From Marinobacter maritimus (GTDB lineage Bacteria > Pseudomonadota > Gammaproteobacteria > Pseudomonadales > Oleiphilaceae): a stretch of 64,000 nucleotides of DNA. Positions 1 through 9,441 of this stretch are shown piece after piece (position 1 is the first letter of the stretch; each line of letters opens with the position of its first letter). Position numbers and translations under genes: made by a program. The stretch lies in contig NZ_VCGW01000001.1 in the NCBI RefSeq assembly GCF_007671675.1, positions 434,001 through 498,000 on the forward strand, read 5' to 3'. A model generated the notes under the pieces. It did no database searches, was not told the DNA's origin, and saw only the letters and a list, made by a program, of their open reading frames with translations.

Positions 1-1
1 G

Positions 2-292
2 GGTAAAAGCCAGAAGGAAAGCGAGGAATCCGTCAATCTCGCATTTAAAACGGAGTCTTCGTTCAAGGCAATCATGGGGAGTGTGGACCAAATTTCTGAT
101 ATGAGCGCGCAGATTGCCAGTGCTACCGAGCAGCAATCGGCGGTTTCAGAGGAAATGAGCCGGAATATCGAACAAATCTCTGACGTGGCTGATCAAACCT
201 CGGCTTCCTCCAATCAGATTGCCCAGGCCAGCCAGAACTTGTCAGAATTGGCACAGAGTCTGGCAGGGCAGGTTTCACACTTCAGCACATGA
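2..292 (+). CDS. Methyl-accepting chemotaxis protein, C-terminal fragment (5' end outside window)
   Basis: The reading frame is open from the window edge at base 2 to the stop at 290-292. It encodes the tail of a chemoreceptor signalling domain: a heptad-rich helix with Q/E/A/S-rich repeats and a segment typical of the descending helix of the MCP cytoplasmic hairpin (SATEQQSAVSEEMSRNIEQI). The ligand-binding part, membrane segments and the conserved hairpin tip are upstream and cannot be seen. There is no terminal NWxxF-type CheR/CheB pentapeptide tether; the protein ends in QVSHFST. An ATG at 74 is in frame but internal to the helix, so it is unlikely to be the start. Certain as an MCP-type domain; the signal it senses is unknown. 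Confidence 0.9.
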   Translation, partial: GKSQKESEESVNLAFKTESSFKAIMGSVDQISDMSAQIASATEQQSAVSEEMSRNIEQISDVADQTSASSNQIAQASQNLSELAQSLAGQVSHFST

Positions 293-385
293 TCTGACCC
301 ACGTTTTTTCTTGCTCAACATAGTGTAAATGCTCCGAAATAGTCGTTCAGACAATGAGTAAGGCGTTGAACGGTGCAGGCGGAAA

Positions 386-440
386 CCTCTGAATAACGCG
401 ACCAAGGTAGCCTGCGTTATTCAGAGGGGAGGTTTTCTTT
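386..440 (+). terminator. Hairpin terminator after the chemoreceptor gene
   Basis: A perfect 14-bp inverted repeat (386-399 with 414-427, 14-nt loop) is followed by GGGAGGTTTTCTTT. It lies between the chemoreceptor (+) and the converging hemerythrin gene (-), so it could stop both. The stem is only moderately GC-rich and the T tract begins a few bases after the stem. Confidence 0.5.
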
Positions 441-474
441 ACTAAATACATCCCGCTTCTGCGGGAATCGAACG

Positions 475-1146
475 TCAGAACTGAAACCGTGGGAACAGAA
501 TGTCGCGCTCAAGATAGATCTGTTCCGATAAGCTGAAGTCCAGGTTTTTCAATTCATCATACAGCCGGCGCCAGGAACGACAGGCGGCTTCCGGGGCTTT
601 GTAGTGGTTGGTTAACTCTCTCAGCCCGCGAAGTTGCAGTTTGATAGCATCGTGCTCTTCATTCATCTGGCCTATAGGTGTATCCGGCATCGGTGGCCTA
701 TCGTGCTCCATGCGGGAGAGTACGTAAGCTTCTTCCCGTTTGACGTGATCGGCCAGAGTTTGCTCGAGCTGCTTTACCGCTCGAGTAATGCCTGAGGGTA
801 CGTCCGGGCTGGCCCGGTGGACAGCCTCGATTTTTCTGGCCAGCCGATGCAATGCGGGCAGTTGTTCAAGGTGAGCGGCGCCATACTCCGTGTGCAGGAG
901 TTCCAGTAACGTGTCTGTTTCCATCTCCTCCAGCGGTTTGTACTTCATGCACACATCAAAGAGTTGTCTGCACAGGGTTTTTCCGGGTACTCCCGCTTGC
1001 GCTGCAGCCTCCTGCACGGTTTTATCGCGCTCAGTGCTCACATTGAGGCTGTAGCTCTGAAACACTGTGTATGTTTCAGGGCACTGTTTGATCATGCCGC
1101 CAATGGTGGTTTCGTTGCAGTTTCCAAGAACGCTTTGGTATCTCAT
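475..1146 (-). CDS. RIC/YtfE-like di-iron hemerythrin-domain protein, variant ligand set
   Basis: The 223-aa protein has the two-part layout of the YtfE/ScdA/DnrN (repair of iron centres) family: an N-terminal DUF542-like segment (about 10-60) and a four-helix hemerythrin domain (about 80-223). YtfE proteins bind two irons and are linked to nitrosative stress and Fe-S repair. By pattern alignment to the E. coli YtfE ligands, His92, His110, His134, Glu138, His165 and Glu213 are present. The ligand expected just before the final YLERDILFPR stretch is Gln209 instead of His. The CC pair normally found in the DUF542 segment is also absent (SYSLNVSTERD). A strong AGGAGG lies 5 bases before the ATG at 1146. 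It is a single gene, convergent with the chemoreceptor. Family fairly sure; true activity uncertain because of the missing residues. Confidence 0.75.
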   Translation of the reverse strand: MRYQSVLGNCNETTIGGMIKQCPETYTVFQSYSLNVSTERDKTVQEAAAQAGVPGKTLCRQLFDVCMKYKPLEEMETDTLLELLHTEYGAAHLEQLPALHRLARKIEAVHRASPDVPSGITRAVKQLEQTLADHVKREEAYVLSRMEHDRPPMPDTPIGQMNEEHDAIKLQLRGLRELTNHYKAPEAACRSWRRLYDELKNLDFSLSEQIYLERDILFPRFQF

Positions 1147-1177
1147 GGCTCACCTCCTATATCTACTGTTAAATAGT

Positions 1178-1205
1178 ATAATAGATGAATGTTTAAAGAT
1201 TGCAA
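1178..1205 (-). promoter_or_regulatory. Possible sigma-70 promoter for the hemerythrin-domain gene
   Basis: On the minus strand TTGCAA (1200-1205) is separated by 16 bases from TATTAT (1178-1183), about 30 bases before the start codon. The stretch is AT-rich compared with its surroundings. I found no convincing NsrR, NorR or FNR operator in it. Confidence 0.4.
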
Positions 1206-1241
1206 TGAGAACGATAGCTATTACCGGGGGTTTTTGTTACC

Positions 1242-2717
1242 TCAGAATCCGTTCGGAACCTGAAACCCTGCCAGGCCTGCTTCCTCCAGCAAGCGGGCAA
1301 AACCAATGGTGGTCAGGTCCATACCCGGTGCTCCTATAACTTGCACGTTGAACGGAAGTCCCTCCCTGGTGCGCCCGATGGGCACAGAGGTTGCCGGTAA
1401 ACCGAGCAGGGTGGCAAAAGCGATCCAGCAGAACTGATCCATGTACGCGCGGGGTTGTCCGGCAACGGTAATCCGGCGCTTGAACACCGGCTGCGAGTGA
1501 TCGTGTCGGATAGCGGCGGTAGGCGTGATCGGAGTAAGCAGTACATCCACATCCTGGAACAGGGTTTCAATTTCTGCCCGCATCTTTTCCCGCATCTCGC
1601 TCATGGCCATCCACTGGTAAGCCGGCTGATTTGCGCCGCGGCCATACTCACCGATGAATGGCGTCATGGGGCCAAAGAAGGTAAGCCATTTTTCCAGCCG
1701 GGCAATCCATTTCAACTGGCGACGCTGGGCTGGCTTGAAGGATGTGCTCAGCAGGCTACCCAGCAAGTTGAAGTAGACAGGCAATGTGTGTTCAAGACTT
1801 AACAGTGGGTGATTAGCCTCTGATACAAGAACGCCTTGATCCGCAAGCTGCTTGCCCAGTTTCCGGTAACCGTCTGTCAGCTCGTTTTCTACCGGGCACA
1901 ACCGGTCTTCCAGCCATAGCCCGACTCGTGCCTGTTTCAGGGTTTCCAGGCGTGAGGGCGGCATTTCCAGTTGCCAGCATCGGCTATCAACCGGTTTTGG
2001 TCCGGCAATGACCTTCAAAAGAAGCTCGAGATCCCGGGCGTTTCGGGCCAGGGGGCCACCTTCTGCAAGATCCGGTTGCGATTGGGTGCCCGGCGGCCCG
2101 GGAATGTGGCCGCGAAAAGACACCAGCGTTCGTGAGGGCTTATGCCCGAAAACCCCGCAAAAGTGCGCGGGAATACGAATGGAACCAGCCAGATCACTGC
2201 CCACCTCCAGCGGCGTCATGCCTGCTGCAAGAGCCGCTGCGGCGCCTCCGGATGAGCCACCCGGAGTGTGATCTGAATTATGGGGATTGTTGGTTACGCC
2301 AAACAGCTTGTTATAGCTTTGCAGATCGGTGGCGTAAACCGGGACGTTGGTTTTGCCAAGAATAATGGCACCGGCGTCTTCCAATCGCTGCACCACGTCG
2401 GCATGGCGTTCAGGTTTGTGGTTTCGCAGCGCGGTGGCGCCAGCGGTGCAGATCATTCCTGCGACTTCCCAGGTATCTTTGAGGGTAAGGGGCAGGCCGT
2501 GCAAGAGGCCGGTTTCAGTTCCGGATGAACGCTTTCGGTCAGCCTCCCGTGCCTCTTCAAGTACGCGCGTTTCATCGAGGGTAACGATCGCGTTAACGGC
2601 CGGATTGCGCTCGCGGATTCGCGCGAGCAGGGCAGTCACCAGCTTTTCGCTGGTCAGGGTTCCGGCATCAAGTTGCCTCAGCAGCACATGGGCAGGCTGG
2701 TAATGCAGTTCGTCCAT
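1242..2717 (-). CDS. Amidase (amidase-signature family)
   Basis: The 491-aa enzyme belongs to the amidase-signature hydrolases, which cleave C-N amide bonds with a Ser-cisSer-Lys triad. All three are readable: Lys80 in PLTLKDTW, Ser155 in TPGGSSGGAAA, and the nucleophile Ser179 in GSDLAGSIRIPA. Length is normal for a stand-alone amidase. It does not sit with gatB or gatC, and no tRNA-amidotransferase context is visible, so GatA is unlikely. The substrate cannot be told from sequence. No signal peptide, so it is cytoplasmic. The start is the ATG at 2717, preceded by a modest purine stretch (AAAGAGAC). It may be transcribed alone; the hemerythrin gene downstream has its own promoter-like sequence. 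Confidence 0.85.
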   Translation of the reverse strand: MDELHYQPAHVLLRQLDAGTLTSEKLVTALLARIRERNPAVNAIVTLDETRVLEEAREADRKRSSGTETGLLHGLPLTLKDTWEVAGMICTAGATALRNHKPERHADVVQRLEDAGAIILGKTNVPVYATDLQSYNKLFGVTNNPHNSDHTPGGSSGGAAAALAAGMTPLEVGSDLAGSIRIPAHFCGVFGHKPSRTLVSFRGHIPGPPGTQSQPDLAEGGPLARNARDLELLLKVIAGPKPVDSRCWQLEMPPSRLETLKQARVGLWLEDRLCPVENELTDGYRKLGKQLADQGVLVSEANHPLLSLEHTLPVYFNLLGSLLSTSFKPAQRRQLKWIARLEKWLTFFGPMTPFIGEYGRGANQPAYQWMAMSEMREKMRAEIETLFQDVDVLLTPITPTAAIRHDHSQPVFKRRITVAGQPRAYMDQFCWIAFATLLGLPATSVPIGRTREGLPFNVQVIGAPGMDLTTIGFARLLEEAGLAGFQVPNGF

Positions 2718-2778
2718 CTGGTGTCTCTTTGGTTTTGTTTTTGCAGTTCCGGGCCAGAGGTGCTGTCGTATAGCTTGC

Positions 2779-3786
2779 CTATGGAAGCTGTTCCCGCCAG
2801 CGCTTTACCTTGACCTGACCTTTGATGGCGTCAATGATTTCGATGATTAGCGCAATCAGCGCGTCATTTCGCTCTTCATCGGTATCCGGTTCGCCCGGCC
2901 CGCGTATAAAGGCGTTTACTATATCTTCGATAAACGCATGGTTTGAAGAGGAGGCCAGGTCTTCCAGAATCTGCTGGATAACGTTGGCAACAATATCACC
3001 CACCGCATCCTCAAGCGTTTCCTGAATGGTTGAGCCCACGACCGGCAGGTACTTCAGCCGCGACAGTTCCACGTTCTGTTTCAGTGCGTGGTCAACCCTG
3101 TCTTCGAGATAGCTCCTCAGCGCACCACGGTTGGGGACATAACCTTCCTTTGCTGCCTGAGCGACTCGCTGGGAAATCCATCCAGACAACATCTCTCGCC
3201 GCGGGTACAGGATATCGTTCTGGATTTTCTCAAAAAGCGGAGAGCCCAGCTTTATTTCATGCTGCACGCCGCTCAGTACCTTTGCCACGATGCGGTCGGA
3301 CAGTTCTTCCATGAAGGCTTCGTAGTAGAAGTTTACGAAGCGATAGAGCCCGGTACCGGTAACATCGATTATCTTGTATTGATGCAGGCGGTACACAATG
3401 GAAATAACCCGCAGGATTCGCAAGAACCGCAGGCTGCCAACGGGTATGCATCCGATCACATCATACCAGTGGATAAAGGGATAGAAGTACCAGCGGTCGT
3501 ACACTTTGGCCCGGATTGCATAGCCCCAGCGCACGAAAAACTCTGTCAGGAAAACCGCCACGAACATTGCGTCGTACAGTATGAAGTTTTCATGTATGGG
3601 GTTGTAGGCAGCCTGAAACGCAGGAAGATGCTCTTTCAGCAAATTCTGGATAGCGACAAAGTTATAGATGGAGTCCCAGATAATGAGGACGAGGTTGATG
3701 ACGAGCAGCCCCAACATCAGGAAGTCGATAATGAACCAGATGAGCTGGTGGCTGGACTTCAGGTTCTCGCGGTTAATTTTCAGCAT
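2779..3786 (-). CDS. Membrane protein with a voltage-sensor-like domain and no visible pore
   Basis: The 335-aa protein opens with what looks like a four-helix voltage-sensor domain: hydrophobic helices at about 15-38 (S1), 70-88 (S2, with Glu82 in FLTEFFVRW) and 102-115 (S3, with Asp109 in HWYDVIGCIP). These are followed by an S4-like helix with Arg at 120, 123, 126 and 133. In voltage-gated channels an S5-P-S6 pore follows. Here residues 150-335 are charged, predicted amphipathic helices with no hydrophobic pair and no selectivity-filter sequence. The protein would usually be labelled an ion transporter on the strength of the first 140 residues. What it conducts or signals is unknown. It is divergent from tamA and has no operon partner. 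The ATG at 3786 has only a weak ribosome site. Confidence 0.7.
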   Translation of the reverse strand: MLKINRENLKSSHQLIWFIIDFLMLGLLVINLVLIIWDSIYNFVAIQNLLKEHLPAFQAAYNPIHENFILYDAMFVAVFLTEFFVRWGYAIRAKVYDRWYFYPFIHWYDVIGCIPVGSLRFLRILRVISIVYRLHQYKIIDVTGTGLYRFVNFYYEAFMEELSDRIVAKVLSGVQHEIKLGSPLFEKIQNDILYPRREMLSGWISQRVAQAAKEGYVPNRGALRSYLEDRVDHALKQNVELSRLKYLPVVGSTIQETLEDAVGDIVANVIQQILEDLASSSNHAFIEDIVNAFIRGPGEPDTDEERNDALIALIIEIIDAIKGQVKVKRWREQLP

Positions 3787-3962
3787 TCGCCGGTATCCGT
3801 CCTCTGTGATGTAATAGCGGTCGCAGATGTATCGACAGATTAGCTTATTTGGGCCGGGCCGACGACTTGTCGGAGGGGTGCAGATTAACTTGACCGGCTG
3901 GTATTAAACTCTCACGCTTAAGCGACAACCACCTCCATCACGACCAACACTGAAATCACCGG

Positions 3963-5717
3963 ATGCAATCATTTGATCACATTTTGAAATCGGGCCGAGT
4001 CAGGCTTCTGGGCCTGCTGCTCCTTCTGTGGTCATCCTTTAGCGTGGCCGAGCAAGTTGAGGTCCGTGTAAAAGGTGATTTCCCGGAGCTCCAAAAAAAT
4101 GCCGAGGCATTTATTGGTGAGGTGGAGGGGCGAAGTGCTGACAATCTTCGACGATATGCCTCGACGGCTGTCAGCCAGGCCAATAAGGCATTGCGGGCGC
4201 TGGGCTATTACAGACCAGTTGTTGACTGGAAGATCGAAGAAGCTGACCCAGAAAAAACGGCCAAGCTGATTCTTGAAATTACGCCGGGTGATCCGGTGCG
4301 GGTTAAATCCCGAACCGTTGAAATCCGTGGCCCTGCTGCTTCTGACCCGCGCTTCAAAGATAACCTGCCGGTTCATCCCGCAGAAGGCGATGTTCTGAAC
4401 CATGGCGATTACACCAACCTCCGCAACACACTTCAGAACCGGGCACGCCGCCGTGGGTATTTTGACGGTCGCCTTGTTACCCGCACTCTCGAAGTGGATC
4501 CGGAAGCGCTGAGCGCTAAAATTGTTCTGGTTTTTGAAAGCGGTGATCGGTATCGGCTGGGAGCGGTCACCTTTGAAGAGGGGCACTGGTTTGAAAGCCG
4601 GCTCCTTCACGAGTTCGTGACCTTTGAGCCGGGCGTTCCTTACCATGCGGACGAAATTGCAAAGCTGAACAGCGATCTCCTGGGTAGTGGGTACTTCTCG
4701 GGAGTGGACATAGATGCTGTGCCGGGGAGCGCTGAAAACGGTGTGATTCCGGTGCGAATTGGCCTGACCCGAAGAGACCCCCGGTCTTTAGCCACCGGCC
4801 TCGGCTTTTCCACGGATGTTGGGCCGCGTTTTCGTGGCACCTGGCGGGAGCACTGGATCAACCCGATGGGGCACAAACGCGGGGCTGAAACAGAGCTTTC
4901 GGGGCCCAGACAGAATATCAGTACCTGGTATGAACTGCCGCTGGATCCACCCATGACAGATGCAATCCGGTTAACGGCAGGCTATCAGCGCGAAGATATC
5001 GAGAACGTTGAATCCGAGTTGTTGACGTTTGGCCAGCAGTGGCAGCATCAGCTGGATAGCGGCTGGCTGCAAGTGTTGTCAATACGCTGGGACGGAGAAC
5101 GATACAATATTGGTGATGATGAAAAAGGGACAAGCTCACTGCTGCTTCCTGGTGTGGGTTATTCCAAACTACACGCCGATTCGCCCTTGGATCCCTCCAA
5201 GGGTTACCGTTTACAGATTGATGTGAGCGGTTCCCACAGAGCGGCTCTCTCGAGTGTGGATATTCTGCATGTGAACGCGATTGCCCGCGGCCTGCTTACA
5301 CTCGGCGGCAAGCACCGTTTTCTGTCTCGCATCCAGATCGGGGGCGTGGGGACAAACCGGTTTGAAGACGTGCCACCTTCACTGCGCTTTTTCGCTGGTG
5401 GTGACCAGAGTGTGCGCGGTTATGCGTACCAATCCTTATCGCCTGAGAATGACAATGGGGTTCCGGTCGGCGGGCGATTCACGTTGGTGGGCAGTGCGGA
5501 ATACCAGTATCAGTTTGCTGACAAATGGCGCTCCGCAATGTTTATAGACCACGGCAACGCCGTTAACGATCTGTTCGATCCCTTGGCCACCGGTGTGGGC
5601 GTCGGTATTCGTTGGATAAGCCCGCTTGGGCCATTGCGTCTGGACATTGCCAAAGGCCTGAATACCGAGCTTGGCGGTGAGTGGCGGATCCATTTTTCAA
5701 TGGGGCCAGAGTTATGA
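3963..5717 (+). CDS. tamA: TamA, Omp85-family outer-membrane translocation/assembly protein
   Basis: The 584-aa protein has an N-terminal signal peptide (hydrophobic stretch at about 15-27, cleaved near SVAE). POTRA domains follow over about 30-260, including the N-terminal POTRA signature NKALRALGYY. A C-terminal 16-strand Omp85 barrel completes it. The barrel carries the lid-lock type motif GGDQSVRGY at about 480 and ends in an aromatic-poor HFSMGPEL strand. With TamB it spans the envelope and is implicated in autotransporter assembly and phospholipid transport to the outer membrane. Its TGA overlaps the tamB ATG, which indicates translational coupling. Length and order match the tamAB pair of other gammaproteobacteria. 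Confidence 0.92.
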   Translation: MQSFDHILKSGRVRLLGLLLLLWSSFSVAEQVEVRVKGDFPELQKNAEAFIGEVEGRSADNLRRYASTAVSQANKALRALGYYRPVVDWKIEEADPEKTAKLILEITPGDPVRVKSRTVEIRGPAASDPRFKDNLPVHPAEGDVLNHGDYTNLRNTLQNRARRRGYFDGRLVTRTLEVDPEALSAKIVLVFESGDRYRLGAVTFEEGHWFESRLLHEFVTFEPGVPYHADEIAKLNSDLLGSGYFSGVDIDAVPGSAENGVIPVRIGLTRRDPRSLATGLGFSTDVGPRFRGTWREHWINPMGHKRGAETELSGPRQNISTWYELPLDPPMTDAIRLTAGYQREDIENVESELLTFGQQWQHQLDSGWLQVLSIRWDGERYNIGDDEKGTSSLLLPGVGYSKLHADSPLDPSKGYRLQIDVSGSHRAALSSVDILHVNAIARGLLTLGGKHRFLSRIQIGGVGTNRFEDVPPSLRFFAGGDQSVRGYAYQSLSPENDNGVPVGGRFTLVGSAEYQYQFADKWRSAMFIDHGNAVNDLFDPLATGVGVGIRWISPLGPLRLDIAKGLNTELGGEWRIHFSMGPEL

Positions 5718-8700
5718 CGGGACGTATCCGTTTCTGGGTACTGCTGCTTCTTGGGCTGCTTGTACTTTTGCCTGTCGTTCTGGTCTCAGCGATCTTGCTG
5801 GCGCTGCGATCCGAGACAGGAACTGCCTGGGTGATTGATCAGATACCCGGGTTGGAAGTAACCCATGATCAAGGCTCGCTGTTTGGAACCTGGCAGGCGG
5901 ATCGCCTGCGTTGGCGGGGTTACGGTGTTGATGTGTTGGTTGAATCTCCGCTCATAGACTGGTCGCCGTCCTGTCTCTTTAATCTGCAGCTCTGCCTTGA
6001 GACCCTGCACCTGGAACAGCTGGACGTAAACGTGCAGCCGCCTGCTAAAGATCAAGGCCAGGCCGGGGATATCAGCCTGCCTGGGGTTGAGTTACCACTG
6101 GGGCTGAGAGTCACCGATGTAAGGTTGGGCACATTCACCTTCAATGGCAGCAAGGTATGGGACAGGTTTGAGCTGGATGCGAGTGGTTCCGGGACCGACT
6201 GGGAAGTTGAGCGGGTCTATTATCAGCTTGATGACTATACCGCAGTGGCGTCTGGCCGCGTGGAAACGCGGCGGGACTGGCCGGTCAATCTCGAGGTGAG
6301 TGCTGTTTTGCCGCCACCCTATGGCGATAGCTGGACAATAGATCTGGCGCTTTCAGGCAGCGTGCGGGATCTTGCGCTTGCGGGCCAGAGCCGTGGTTAT
6401 CTCGACGCCGTGCTGGAAGGCAAGGTAGAGCCGCTGGCGTCGAGCCTGCCAGCGCGCCTACGGGTTACCTCCAAAACGTTCAAAGCCGCAGAAGCTGTGC
6501 CGGAAACCCTGGTGCTGAAAAACTGGTTTGTGGAGGCCAAGGGCAGCCTGCAAGACGGATTCAGGACCGAAGGGCAGGCCACACTGCCGGGCACTGAAGG
6601 GCCGGTTGAGCTGACACTTGCGGGCTTGATTACAACCACCGGCGCCCGGGATATCCGGCTGAAGCTCTCCGCCAAGGATCAGGCAGAGAAAGGCAAGGCA
6701 GGCGCGTCGCCCAAAACCTTGGTCGTCACCGGCAAAACGCAATGGCAGGACGGCGTGAGTGCGGAGGCGGAGTTGCAGTTGCGCCAGTTCCCGTGGCATT
6801 CGCTTGTGCCCGGGATGAAAGCGCCGCCCATTGCGATTCGCAAGCTGGACGGCGATGTATCCTGGCGTGAAGGGCGCTATCAAGCCAACCTGACTGCGGA
6901 AGTGGACGGGCCCCAAGGCAGCGCAGAGTTGTCTACAGTTATCGATGGCGATGCCAGCGAGGCCCGGGTCACAAAGCTTTCAGCGGTAACGGGCGCAGGT
7001 TCTCTCACCGGCCAAGGGACCGCGAGGTTCTCCGGCCCACTGAGCTGGCAAGCAGCTCTTGAACTCAAAGATTTCAACCCCGGGTACTGGGTGCCGGTTC
7101 TCGAAGCCAAACTCAGCGGCCGGGTGACTTCAGAGGGAGAGCTCACTGACGGGCCGGTTCCTGCAATGCAGGCGAGCTGGGACCTGGAGGGTCAGTGGCG
7201 GTCCAGTCCTACGGTGATTGCGGGCCGGATTGATACGTTGACCGGTGATTGGGTTGTCCCTGAACTGAAATTGGTTATCGGAGACAATCGTCTCGAAGGC
7301 AGCGGTAAATGGGGCAAGGCGTTGCAGGCCGATCTGAATCTCAAGTTGCCCGACCCTGAGGAGATCCTGCCGGGACTGGACGGACAGGCTGATCTTCAGC
7401 TCACGTTGAGAGGAACACCCGATGATCCTCGAGGTGAATTGACGGCCAGCGCAGACGAGCTGCGCTGGCAGGATCTTCTGGTCGTGGAAGCATTGAGCCT
7501 TGATGCCCGGCTGGATTCCGGATTCCGTCTCGCTAGTGAGCTACAGGCCAAGGGTATTGCTGTTGCAGGGCAAAATATCGATTCGCTCACCGTCAGTGCG
7601 CAGGGGACTCAGGGCGACCATGAAGTTGCCATTGATGCGCAGCACGAAGAGGCGGGAGTGCAGATGGTTTTCCGGGGATCTGCGGGTGAAGCCTGGGCAA
7701 GCTGGCAAGGGCAGCTTAGGCGGAGCGCTATTGATGTGCCCGGACAGCAGCAGAACTGGGAGCTGGAGTCTCCCGCCGCGCTAACGTACGACGATGATGG
7801 TGCGCTCAGGTTTGGAGCCCATTGTTGGCGCTGGCAGCAAAGCTCTGTTTGTGCCGACGACCAGACCCTTCTGCCCGAGGCGAATATTGCCTACCGTATC
7901 GACAATTTTCCTGCCGCTGCTTTGGCGCCGATTCTGCCAGAGACGGTACGGTGGAACTCAAGCATCAGTGGCGAAATTAATTTCACTTCCACCGATAAAG
8001 GCTCCGAGGGCCGGGTTGCGCTTGATGCTGGCGAGGGCCGGTTTGAACTGCTGTTGGATGGAGAGTGGGAAACCCTGAGTTACGAGACTTTGACGACCGA
8101 GCTGGAGCTCAAGCCCGAACAGGCAGATCTTGCGGTGCTGCTGTCTGGCCCAGAGCTTGGCAAGCTCTCGGTGGATATGACGCTTGATCCAATGGCCGAA
8201 GGCCGCCCGGTTGAGGGCAAGTTCAAACTGGACGGTCTTGATATCGCCTTGGCAGGCCTGTTTACCGGGCTTGAAGAGGTGGCTGGGGACGTTAACGGCG
8301 AAGGTAGCATATCCGGACCTCTGATGAAGCCAGCACTGCGTGGGGAGATCGCGTTAACCAACGGTCGGGTAGTGGACCCTCGCTTACCTTTGCCCATGGA
8401 GGAGGTGGTTGTTAGCGTTGAGCTTGACGGCTATTCCGCAGACATTCGTGGCCGGGTCAGCAGCAACGCCCGTAGCGAGGCCCTTATTCGTGGCAGTTTG
8501 AGTTGGCAGGATGCGCCAGGAGGGGAGATTCGCATTACGGGTGACAGGCTGCCATTCAGCCTGGAGCCTTACGCCCGCCTGGAGGTGGCGCCAGATCTGA
8601 CAATCGCCTTCGGTGAGGGTGAACTGAGTGTAGAGGGCCGAGTAGAAGTGCCTCGTGGCGATATTAAAATTGAAGGATTGCCGGCGCAGGCTGTTTCAGT

Positions 8701-9439
8701 GTCTGAGGATGAGGTGATTGTTGGGGTTGAGCAGGAAGAGCCCCTGATCAGGTCGCTGAACATGGATGTCACGGTAGTTGTTGGCGAGGATCGAGTGAGT
8801 TTCGTTGCGTTTGGTGTAACGGGCGATCTGGAGGGTACCCTGAGGATAGGTAACGATATGGATACCCGGGGCACCTTGCAGCTGGTGGATGGTCAATACG
8901 AAGCCTATGGCCAAGAACTTGAATTGCGCCGTGCCAGGCTGCTATTTGTTGGCAATCTGGTTCAGCCGTATCTGGACATCGAAGCTGTCCGGCAGGTGGA
9001 CACGGTTGTGGCAGGGATCCGCCTGAGTGGTCCGGTCCAGTCCCCCACCACTGAGGTGTTTTCCAGCCCGGATATGCCACAGGCAGATGCTTTGTCTTAT
9101 GTGATTCTTGGTCGGGCCCCGGGAGGTCAGGCTGACGACGGGCAGATGGGCCGGGCAGCCATTTCGCTGGGGCTGACCCAGGTCAATAAGGTAACCGGTC
9201 AGATTGGCGAGGGTTTCGGTATTCGTGAGTTTACGCTGGAGGCCGAAGGCAGCGGAGACCAGACATCAGTTGTCGCTAGCGGTTACCTGAGCGAGGACCT
9301 GAGTATCCGTTACGGGGTGGGTATCTTTGAGCCCATCAGCACGGTAGCGCTACGTTACGATCTCGGTAGGTACTTTTACCTTGAGGCCGCCAGCGGTCTG
9401 GCAGCCTCTCTGGATATCTTCTACACCCGGGATTTTTGA
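5714..9439 (+). CDS. tamB: TamB, inner-membrane-anchored translocation/lipid-transport protein
   Basis: This 1241-aa protein has an N-terminal signal anchor (about residues 5-32) followed by a very long region of amphipathic beta strands. This fits the AsmA/TamB class of hydrophobic-groove bridge proteins. The C-terminal 300-plus residues are the conserved DUF490/TamB domain, ending DIFYTRDF. The longest open frame begins at 5681, but I place the start at the ATG at 5714: it overlaps the tamA stop as ATGA and directly precedes MTGRIRFWVLLLLGL, an anchor beginning with basic residues. It forms a two-gene operon with tamA. Both partners are intact. Confidence 0.92.
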   Translation: MTGRIRFWVLLLLGLLVLLPVVLVSAILLALRSETGTAWVIDQIPGLEVTHDQGSLFGTWQADRLRWRGYGVDVLVESPLIDWSPSCLFNLQLCLETLHLEQLDVNVQPPAKDQGQAGDISLPGVELPLGLRVTDVRLGTFTFNGSKVWDRFELDASGSGTDWEVERVYYQLDDYTAVASGRVETRRDWPVNLEVSAVLPPPYGDSWTIDLALSGSVRDLALAGQSRGYLDAVLEGKVEPLASSLPARLRVTSKTFKAAEAVPETLVLKNWFVEAKGSLQDGFRTEGQATLPGTEGPVELTLAGLITTTGARDIRLKLSAKDQAEKGKAGASPKTLVVTGKTQWQDGVSAEAELQLRQFPWHSLVPGMKAPPIAIRKLDGDVSWREGRYQANLTAEVDGPQGSAELSTVIDGDASEARVTKLSAVTGAGSLTGQGTARFSGPLSWQAALELKDFNPGYWVPVLEAKLSGRVTSEGELTDGPVPAMQASWDLEGQWRSSPTVIAGRIDTLTGDWVVPELKLVIGDNRLEGSGKWGKALQADLNLKLPDPEEILPGLDGQADLQLTLRGTPDDPRGELTASADELRWQDLLVVEALSLDARLDSGFRLASELQAKGIAVAGQNIDSLTVSAQGTQGDHEVAIDAQHEEAGVQMVFRGSAGEAWASWQGQLRRSAIDVPGQQQNWELESPAALTYDDDGALRFGAHCWRWQQSSVCADDQTLLPEANIAYRIDNFPAAALAPILPETVRWNSSISGEINFTSTDKGSEGRVALDAGEGRFELLLDGEWETLSYETLTTELELKPEQADLAVLLSGPELGKLSVDMTLDPMAEGRPVEGKFKLDGLDIALAGLFTGLEEVAGDVNGEGSISGPLMKPALRGEIALTNGRVVDPRLPLPMEEVVVSVELDGYSADIRGRVSSNARSEALIRGSLSWQDAPGGEIRITGDRLPFSLEPYARLEVAPDLTIAFGEGELSVEGRVEVPRGDIKIEGLPAQAVSVSEDEVIVGVEQEEPLIRSLNMDVTVVVGEDRVSFVAFGVTGDLEGTLRIGNDMDTRGTLQLVDGQYEAYGQELELRRARLLFVGNLVQPYLDIEAVRQVDTVVAGIRLSGPVQSPTTEVFSSPDMPQADALSYVILGRAPGGQADDGQMGRAAISLGLTQVNKVTGQIGEGFGIREFTLEAEGSGDQTSVVASGYLSEDLSIRYGVGIFEPISTVALRYDLGRYFYLEAASGLAASLDIFYTRDF

Positions 9440-9441
9440 GC

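Noticed and set aside
1147..1241. NsrR or FNR operator before the hemerythrin gene
   Set aside because: The AT-rich gap has only loose half-site resemblance; no paired motif with the right spacing.
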